Assembly (NCBI GenBank): GCA_016206745.1
Contig: JACQQW010000236.1
Location: forward strand, 1-11,820
DNA from: Candidatus Omnitrophota bacterium
GTDB lineage: Bacteria; Omnitrophota; Gorgyraeia; Zapsychrales; Fredricksoniimonadaceae
Length of the DNA stretch: 11,820 nucleotides
Direction: 5' to 3'
Within the stretch, counting starts at the first letter, position 1. Every line of letters begins with the position of its first letter. The position numbers and the translations under genes are program-made. Positions 1-9,000 of this stretch are shown here, one piece after another. The notes under the pieces are model-generated. The model saw nothing but the letters and a program-made list of their open reading frames with translations, searched no databases and was not told the origin of the DNA.

Positions 1-3000
1 GACTATCCGCCACTTTAAGAAGCAGCTGTCGCAATTCTTTATTAGAGATCCCCGGAAACATTTTCGACGCGGAAGCAGCCGCCTGGGCATGGTCCCGCGA
101 ATTCTTTGCTTCCTTATAAATTTCCCGCACTAATCCGGCCAGTCCAAGCGCGGCCGCCACCAAGACCCATCGGCTTAAATCTGCCGCGCCGCGCTGCTCT
201 TGCGGACCGGCCTTGCGTATCCCTTCGGAGGTAATCGTATAGCGCATCGTCCGTTCCCATGGGCCTTCATTAATGATGACTTTTGCGTCCTGGCGGCCCT
301 GGGCCTTGAACTGAAAATTCGACAACGGCAAAGGAAATACAGGCACATTATGTTCTCTGACGTCCTGAAGGAGCGCGCCGCGAAGCGCTTTGGGGATCTT
401 GGTGGTGCCCGAATGAAACACGTCAATGTGGGCGTTTTTGTCCAAATTTTTCAAGAATTCCCGGGCCCCCTGGGCGACGTTCTTAGTCAAATGAGCGGCC
501 TTAAATATTTCGCCGTTGGCATTGGTGGCCACTAGAACTATGCATTGTCTGTTATAAACCCGGGTCGTTTCAAAAGGATGCCCGCCGGGGGAAAGAACCT
601 CGTCCTCGCCGACGGATTTTACCGGCGAAGCGTCCGGAGGCAATTGTTCTCCTGTCAATAAACTAAATTTGGTCCCCGGCAGCATGCTCTGCGGGGAAAG
701 AGGGGCGCCCCCGGTTTCTGCCGGCGCTGCCGCCGCTCTCGTGCCGGATAAAAACTCAGCAGGCGCTGCCGGTTTTTGTGGACTTACTTGGCGGACTTGC
801 TGCTGCGTGGCGGCTTTTGGCTTGGAAGCTTTGGCAGCAGCGCTGACCTCAGCCGGGGCCATCCAAAGCGAGGTGGTCAAAAGCATGACCGGCAGGGCGA
901 AATTCAAAATTTGTTTGATGGTCAGGGCGTTGTCGCCTGGCTGTTGAGACTCTCGCAGGTCACTGGAGATTACGGCTTGAGAAATTGAAGGTATTGGAGT
1001 AACAGCAGGAGCTTGAACAGATTCACGCGCAGAGGAAGAAGCGGCTTTGGCGGCCGGAGGCCCTTGGGGAGGCGGCTGCACCTTCTGTTGAGGCTTGTGG
1101 CTCATTTGAAAGTCGAATAAATTGATCCCGGGCAAGACCGTCGAATTGAACACGTTTAAGTTGGGGCCGTACATAGCGGCGTTTAAGGCATTGATCAAAG
1201 GATTGTTGGCATTGCCCTGGGCATATTGGAACTGCTGCGGCAAGACCATGGCAAAGGCGGACTTATCGGTCTTTATTCCTACCCCGGCACCAGCAAGTGG
1301 GCCATCTTTATCGTCACCATCACCACCTCCGCCACCTGCCCCCGCGCCGGCATTCATAAAGGAATTGATATGATTAACCAGCATGCCTTTTCCTTTGACT
1401 TGTTTTTGATAGGCCTCAACGTTGATTTCATCTCTTAGGCTTTGGGCCAAGTCTGCAAACTTTTTATGGATATATGCATTATTTTTAAAATTTTCAGCTA
1501 ATCGAGCAGCTCTTTGCTTATTCAATATCACGGCATACCGCTCATCATCCGCAATAGAATCGGGTATTTGATCATAAAAACCTATTTCTCTAAGATATTT
1601 TGCATCCGCCTGGATCATGCGCACCCGGTCTTGTAAAGTTTTTCCGGTGGGCATAAAGATTTCAAACTTATTGTCTATCAACCCCTTATCTTGCGCTATC
1701 ACCGTATGGAAAAGACCCAAATGGATAATGCCCCATTCCCCTTCACCATTTTTCCCCTTCAAAGCACGGTAATAATTGGGGTTTTCCGCTTTTTCCACGG
1801 CTTTATTGTGGGGCTCTTCTTTAAAACTCAAGACCTGGCCATCATAGTTAAACTCACCGTGTTCCAACAAAATGCGTTGTATTTCTCTTTGCAGGGCAAT
1901 GTTTTCTTCGTCGGAAGTACCGTGCATGGAACCGATGGTTTCGTGCAATATGGCCCAGGCATCCCCCAACTCCATGCTGTCATATCCTGCAAACTGGTCC
2001 GGGTCTAACCCACCATCTTTCCAGAATTCACCGTTATTGTGGGCCATGGCGGTAATGGTAATGCGATCATGCAAACGGTCCGCATAGGCGGCCGGCATGG
2101 TATTACCCATCATCAGCTCGTATTTGATCACATTGTCGTCGGTCATCCCTTGCAGCAGCATGACGTTCTTCATGCCCTTGTCCTCGATGCTGTAGATGAA
2201 ATGATCGAATTTATGTTCGTATTTTGCGTCATGAAGCACGCCGTTGATGGCCTCAAATAGTTTCGTGGCCCTCTTATAATCTTCATTGTTTTCATAATCC
2301 GAATCTTTCTTAGCCTGGGCCTTGGCCTGGCGCGCCTTTTTCACCAAATCCGTGATGATCTCTTCCATTATTTGGCTTTTGACTGCATCAACCGCATCTT
2401 TTTTAGCGATCTCATTTTTGTATTCTTTGGCTCCCGCCTTCTGAACAGCTTCATTCAACTTGGCCTTCTCTTGAGGGGTCAACTGATTATCCAATACTTT
2501 CTGAATCTCGGGAAATACATTTGCGGTGCTTAACCGGCGCATGTCGTGGAGAAAGGTCTTGATCTGAGATCCCAAGCGGTGCTGGCCCAATTCATTTAAG
2601 AACAATAAACCGAAGGCGCCTTTTTCACCCATGTTTTTCAGGCGGTCCCTTAAATTCCCCCATTCGCGGACATAATCTTCATTCCGGCGGTCTCCCTTCC
2701 TTTTCTCCAGTTCCAGGGCCTTGCTCACCCAATGCAACACCAACTGATGCGCGGCATACACCGCCCGGGCTTCAAGGTCTCCCTTGGCCAGGTCTTGAAA
2801 TCTGATAGCATTACCGGCGAGCACCTGCATGCCCACATTGTAATCCTGCACCCAGCCGACATACATATGGTTATTGGTGCGTTTGCCTTCTTCTCTCTCC
2901 AGGAAAATGTCATAATTATCGGCATCAACTACGTAAACGGTTTTCTTTGTGCGGTCGTTTACCGAAGCGCCGATGGTTTGGGTACGGCGGTCTTCCCTTA

Positions 3001-6000
3001 AGTCCAATTTTTCCCGCAATTGCCAATGGGCTCTTAAAACATTTAAAAAGCTCTCCAGATCATCCTTCGCGATGCCGCTCAAATCGGCCTTGATTTTCTG
3101 CAGCATTGTTTCTTTATCGGCAGTCTCTCTCCATTCTTTCTCTTTTTCATCAGTCATTCTCCATTCCACTTTATCCTCATCTTTATCGTCGCCTGCCTTA
3201 ACATACCAACCTTTGTCCCGCAGCTGATCGAACAGATTGGCTATGACCGGTTTTTTTGCGTCAGATTTAAGCTGAGCCGTGTTTTTAAATAAACGCTTGG
3301 AAATCGCCAGGCCGGCCCTTTCCGCATCCATGGCCATGTTGTAGCGGATGGCTTGCGGTTCACCGCCTTCTTGGGAGCTCTGCAAAATGGCCCAAATTTT
3401 TCCGAAATGATCTTCTCCCATACGTTGCTTCACATGGTTTGCAATGGCCTGTACGACGCTTTCTTTTTCATCCAAATCTGGTTTTAAACGCACATATGCA
3501 CCAGCAGCTCTCTCCACCACGCCATGTTCAATCAACCTGTCTAAAATCCATCCTCCCGATAATCCTAGTTCAAAAAACTTTGACTTCGATACATTGCCAA
3601 CACTGATTTTGTAAGTGATCTGCTCCACCTGCACCGGGCTTTTAGGGCCGTTTTTCAAATTTTGTTTGACCGTAAATTCAAAATGGCCTTCTTTTTCATT
3701 GAATACCGCCGGAGCGGCCATGCCGTTGACCAGCACCGCTTTGATCATGTTCTGGGCCATGACCGCATTAAAGGTCTGTTGATTTTTTAATGCCGCTTGT
3801 AATCGGGTTGCGAATGTTTTTTCCGTGGTCTCTGGATTTTTTCTTAAATGGTCAATGGCCGACATGGCCTGCCGCAATTGTTCATCAGCCAAACCATTGA
3901 TTTTTAATGCCGCCATCAAAGCCTCACGGTCGCTTTCCAAAAACGTCTTCATATCGATGCCGCCCTTGATGATGCCCATGCGCGGGTTGCTCGTTTCCGG
4001 ATTGTCTTTAATAAAAATGATCTCACCGCCCTTGATGTCCAGCCGCTTGGCGCCTCCATCCGGTAAACGCACCGTGACATTGTCGGCGGCCCTAAAAATC
4101 GGGTCTTTGAGCGCACGGGTCTTGGGATCAACCGGCACACGCACCACAATGGGCAGGGTTTCTTTGACATTCTTTAATTGATACTGGCTCAACACTTCCT
4201 TTTCCTGGTCGGTCATCAGGGCCGGATCCTGACGTGCCGCCTCTAAATCATTTCTTAGCTGTTCGGCCAGGACATCAAGGCGTTCCCTTGTCGGCTCTAT
4301 TTGTTCCTTCTTAATGCCTTGCGCTTCATCGGCGGCTTCCTGGACGGTCTTGCCTTTGGCCAGATTTTTCTTCATGCCCACTACTTCATCCAGCAAATCC
4401 TTGGCTTTATGCGCTTTTTTCTCTTGTTCATTGTTGCCCTTGGCCCTCAAATTTGCCAGTTCAACCCGGAGCTCTTCCAGCAGCTTTTTTCCTTTTTGTT
4501 CATCTTCACCGGTAATAATGGCAGATAAGAATGCGATTGGGGTAAATTGTTCCAGGCCCAGGTCAATTAAATGTTTTTCTAAAGAGTCTTGTATTTGGTC
4601 CAACTTCTCGGGAGTATATTGAATGAATTGTTGCAGCCTATCATATTCCCTTTGATGCTCATCCAAGCGGTCCTGCAGCAAAAGGATTTGGTCTATGACC
4701 TGCCCGGCATCGACGCGGCGCAATACGGCCCTGCGCTGTATCGCTATTTCCAATTGGTGCTCATCATTGGTGATGTCCGCCTCTAATTGTTTATACCCAT
4801 TCGGGAATTGATCCAAATGGTATTGCTCTCTTTCCTTCTCCATCTTTTCCAGTCTGTCTCTTTTCTCGTTCAATTGACCGGTGAGCTTAGCAATGCTGCG
4901 GTGGATGCCCACGGTGGCGGCGGTCACAGACCTGGCATTGGAGAATATGTCCATATTGCTCAGGCTGTAGTGGGGCTGGTCATATTCGATGTACGGGAAA
5001 CATTGCTGGACCGCGGCGAATATTTTGTCGGCGATTTGGGGGGCAAAATCCTTCAGGTCTTCCTGGTTCATATTATACCGCAGCAACCGGCCGTCCGCGC
5101 CTATCCATTGCCTGGCTTGGAGCGCTTTCAAAATGTCCTGGGCATTGGCTAATCCCTTGGCGGCCAATAAGCCGACGGAAAGCGGCTGCTGCTTATGCAA
5201 ATCATACCGACGGCGTTTGGGCATTTCCGAATTATCCGTGGATATGGAAACCGATAAAATGTCCGGAGCCCGGTCCCGGACCTTCGGGGACACTTGTGTG
5301 TCTCCACGCTCAATCAGGTCCCTGTTAAACTTTTTTAATTGGATTTCATTAAGGCTGCCGATCCGTTCCACTATTTTGCGGTCTTGAGCGGTTAAAATAT
5401 CGGAATAGTGCTCATGCGATTTCCTGTTTGTCAATATAATGGCATTAATGTATTTAAGCCCTTTTCCTTCCGGGACGTGAATGCCTCTGTTCGCCAAAGA
5501 TTTCTTCAAATCATCCACCTTAAATTCGCCCATAAATTCATTGCTGAGAAAATCGGGGGAATCGCTGCCTTTGCCCCATATAGCTTGAACCTCGCCCGGC
5601 GGCATGTAAGTTCTTTCTCCGGGCTTCAATAATGTGCCGTTATGGTGCAGGCCTTCCGCCGTGGCGGTCAAATACAGGCTTTCGGCGCCGATGAGGCGGC
5701 CATTAGCATCCGTCTTGCCCACAACGGTTTCATATCCCAGGCCGTTGGTGATGGGCACCTGTATTTCCCATTTGATTTCCTTGCGCTCGGCCGTCAGTGC
5801 CTGGGCAATGTCTGCGGGGGCTTGGTCCTGCCATCCGTATTTCTGGCGCGCCTGCAACGCGGCAGTAATAACCTTCTGGTCTTTTTGGCCAGCTTGTTCC
5901 GCCTTCTGGACCAGGGCCAGGGCCGCTTCTTTGGCCAAAATGTCAGCCCCTATGGTATGCTCCATCAAGTGCTGGTTGGATTCCTGTTTCTTTTGCGTAT

Positions 6001-9000
6001 AGCTTTCATGCGTGTCGCTGTGGATTTCCTGACCCGAAACCCTGGAACTGCCCTCAATGAGCATTTGCACCCCGCCGCCGTGATTGGTGTTCTTTTCCAT
6101 GGTTTCCACCATGTCTTTGATCAGCGCCAATTGTTTGGTGTTTAACTCGGAGGCGATTTCATCCACGCTTTTGCCTTCCCATTTATGCTCCGTGCGCACC
6201 TGGTCCGCAATGTCTTGTTTATTGCCGTCTTCCGCCTTTCTGATCTGTCCCAAAGCCCGTTCCTGGGCCGCCATGTCGGCAATGCGGTCGCGGTACTGGG
6301 AATTGTTGGTGGATTCGGTCGTGACCAGCCAATCGACTTTAGCGGCCATGCGGCGGCCTGACGCTTCGGGGGTCACCTGGCCGCGCTGAAAGGCCTGCAA
6401 AATCTTGGCTTCATAGACCAAATCGCCCAGCACCATGCACAATTTCTGCTCCGTCGTGGTCTTGGGACCAGACCAATTTTCTCTGGTCTTGATCTTGGCA
6501 TAGGGAATGCTCAACTCTTCGTGGGCTGACCCGGTGATGACGGTCTTGCGGTCTCCCTGTTCGGCGCGGCCCTTTAAAATCGGCTCCAGGCCCAGTTGTT
6601 TGTCTCCTTCAAAGACCGTTTTGCGGTCCGCTTCATAATAAACCACTTCCCTGCCATTGATCGTTTTCCTGACCGTGCGCACTTGCCCGGGCTCCAGCTC
6701 CGGGTCTTTAACCACCCGCAGCAAAACCAGGCCGGCCGCGTCGATCAAGTCTGTGGCGGTCTTGGCTTCCCCGGTAAACAATTGTCCGCCCCTCTTTTTA
6801 TGCGTCAATAAAAGGTTTATTTGTTCAAGGACCCTGCGCTGGACATACTCTCCAGTTTTATTCAAAAAGAGACTGTTGAATTCCTCCATTCTAGCCAGCA
6901 GGTGAAGGGTGTATACTGTGGCCTCACCCCTCTCGCCTCCTTTGACCTGGCGCGTCATTAATTCTACCGGCAGGTTGCGGAGTTCTCCGTTTTCATCGCG
7001 GAATTTAGTCAAAAAGTCCATGAGCGTATAAACTTGGCCCATATTGCGCGCCCCTTCTTCGAGCCCCAGGCCTTTTAAGTGCGTCCGGACTGCGCTTAAG
7101 GTGGCGGAATACCCTACCAAACCGTAAAACTTGGAAAAAGCGTCCGCGATGGATTGGGCGTCGCTGGTGTCCCGGGTACGGGCGTCAACGAAGGCTTCCA
7201 GGGCCTCGCCCCTCTTTAACGCTTCAAATCTCCTGGCGGCGTCGCTACCCGGGTTTTTAAACGCTTCTTTTCTCATAAGTTCATAATAAGGATGTGACAC
7301 CAAAATGATCTCCCCGCGGGCATTGATCGGGCTTTCCCGATCCTTGCCGTACAAAACCTGGCCTTCATAGGCCTCTTTAGCGACCGGGTGCATCATATTA
7401 TAAGCCATGCTCCCGGCGATAAATTGCACCTGGTCTTTTTTGGCTTCCTGGACCACACGCATCATCATGGCGTCGATATAATCAGCCACGGCCTTGGTGA
7501 TTTTACCCTCTCTCCACTTAGCATCCTTTCCGTTTTCTTTCCACTCGTTATCGAACGCCTTCTCGACAATGCCCCTGATCTTTTTGTCCAGGTCCCCGTT
7601 CTTGCCGGAACCCGGCTTGACTTGATAACGATTTTCCTGGGAGTTGGAATCATGCTCGCCTGGGACGTTTTGAATAAACTCACCCCATTTACCACTTTTC
7701 CAAGAGTCCCGCTTAAATCCAGCCTCTTCTATGGCCTGGACCGTCTCATTCCACATGTCTTCCGCCCTCTGCAGGCTTTTTCTCCAAACATCGATGACTA
7801 TGGTATTGCCGCCCTCGATGATGGCTTTGCCCTGGGAGGCACCGCCATTGTACAGCATTGTGCCCAGCAGGGCCGCGTCGAACTCATCCACAAAAGCGCT
7901 GTATATCGCTTTGTCAAAGTCACCTCTGCTGTTCCTGGTCTTGACTTCGTCAAAGGTAATGACATTGACTTTGTCCGGTTGGGCTTTATCGTAGCCGGGC
8001 TCAAAAGACCATTTCTGTATGTATTTGCCCAGGCCCATGCGCTGCATCCTGTCGATCACGATGATCCGGCTGGCCGGCGTCGGCACCACCAATAACTGGG
8101 TATAGTCTTTCCCAGCCGGACTCTTTCCTTCATTAAGTGCCTTATATTTATTGGCAAAAGCTTGGATGGCAATAACCGCGGGAGTAAAAGCCGTGGTTTT
8201 CCCGGCCGCGCACATCAATTGAAAAGCTTCCCACACCCGGCTTTGTTCCCTGAACGATTTGACAAACACCTCGATGGCGGCCAGCCCCGCGCTCACCTGG
8301 GCAATGGTAGGCGCATCCTTAGGATTAAAGCTTTTCTCACCGATATCCGCTTGGATCAATTTAATCAGGAGAGCGGCCTTTTCATCATATTCCACTTTAG
8401 TCAAGTCCCCCTTATGCTTTTCAATCAAACGATCTAAATACTCACCAACCGTGCCTGTGACTTTTTGCGCCACGGCATGGAGCCGTTGGACTTCTTTCAC
8501 TTCGAGCAGTTTGACTTTGTCTGCGGACAGTTGGGAAATGGCATATTGGAGTTGTTCTTTAGCTAATTCAGGAAAGCGGTACGAATACGCCTGGAGCAGT
8601 TTGTCGGATGCCTTTTGCCGCTGCCCGTGGGCATAGGCTTCCAGTTGTTCGGAGGTCTCTCTGTGCAGGTCCCTGAAGGCCAGGAGGTCAACGTCGACGG
8701 TGGAAGCTTGGGGAGGAGCAGCATTATTACGGGCGGCAAAAACTTGGACTTGGGAGCTTTCTTTTCCCGGCGGCCCATTGGCCCAGGGATGGGTCAGGAC
8801 TGTTTCACCGGGTCTGTGTACGGCTTCCGGCGAACCAGGGGCCTGTAAAATCTTTTCTGTGTAATTATGCGCATCTTGGGTGGTTAAATCTTGTACGATC
8901 TTTTTGGCTCCGGGCCTATTCGTGTGGACATAACCCGCTTTATAGGCGTCAGCCAATTGCAAAGTAAGGGCCATGCCGCTTTCATGGATTTGTGCTGTCG

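Larger units (their letters stand above)
7079..8338 (-). other. SecA-like DEAD motor, first ATPase half (residues 1161-1580)
   Basis: The order and local wording match the first nucleotide-binding fold of SecA, the ATPase of the Sec protein-export pathway. The P-loop is QLMCAAGKTT (1200-1209; SecA has EMxTGEGKT). A strand QLLVVPTPASRI (1241-1252) stands where SecA has its motif Ia strand. YSAFVDEFDAALL (1306-1318) matches SecA (H)YALVDEVDSIL. FSKFYGLVGYSATLSAV (1561-1577) matches SecA FFRLYEKLSGMTGTA. The distance from GKT to DEFD is about 105 residues, close to the roughly 100 in SecA. The DEFD-to-GYSATL interval, about 260 residues, is longer than in E. coli SecA and would hold an enlarged insertion where SecA has its preprotein cross-linking domain. 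The Lys and Thr of the P-loop and the Asp-Glu pair are kept, so ATP binding is plausible. Family match is by pattern recognition only. Confidence 0.6.

Noticed and set aside
833..950. A separate gene for a secreted protein starting near the signal-peptide-like segment
   Set aside because: The frame is continuous with the upstream coding sequence, no stop precedes it, and the nearest in-frame Met (3645, 3653) lie within or after the hydrophobic core, so no start codon would give a complete signal peptide.
1310..1340. Calcium-binding EF-hand, dockerin or RTX repeat in the Gly/Asp-rich stretch
   Set aside because: The Asp spacing (D-G-D-D-K-D-G) does not place ligands as in DxDxDG and there is no nonapeptide repetition; it reads as a linker.
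1880..2060. HD-domain or HExxH metallopeptidase from the HD, AMAHNNGE and LHETIGSMH pieces
   Set aside because: Residues do not fall in the HD (H...HD...D) or HExxH arrangement, and the surrounding sequence does not resemble either family.
5642..6145. Plus-strand open frame of 167 codons
   Set aside because: It is antisense to the stop-free minus frame, has an odd composition with no domain, and overlaps another plus-strand frame at 5634-6002 of equal implausibility. Both are shadows.
7465..7695. Minus-strand frames of 60-80 codons in other registers (175-426, 2725-2928, 3949-4170, 7465-7695, 7798-8004, 8563-8778, 11203-11448)
   Set aside because: All lie inside the giant minus frame in a different register, are Arg/Pro/Ser-rich, and have no supporting motif.
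7388..8095. Plus-strand open frame of 235 codons, the longest closed frame in the window
   Set aside because: It lies antisense to the best conserved part of the minus-strand protein (Walker B and surroundings). Its translation is His/Phe/Leu-rich with no family resemblance, and no ribosome site or neighbouring plus-strand gene supports it.
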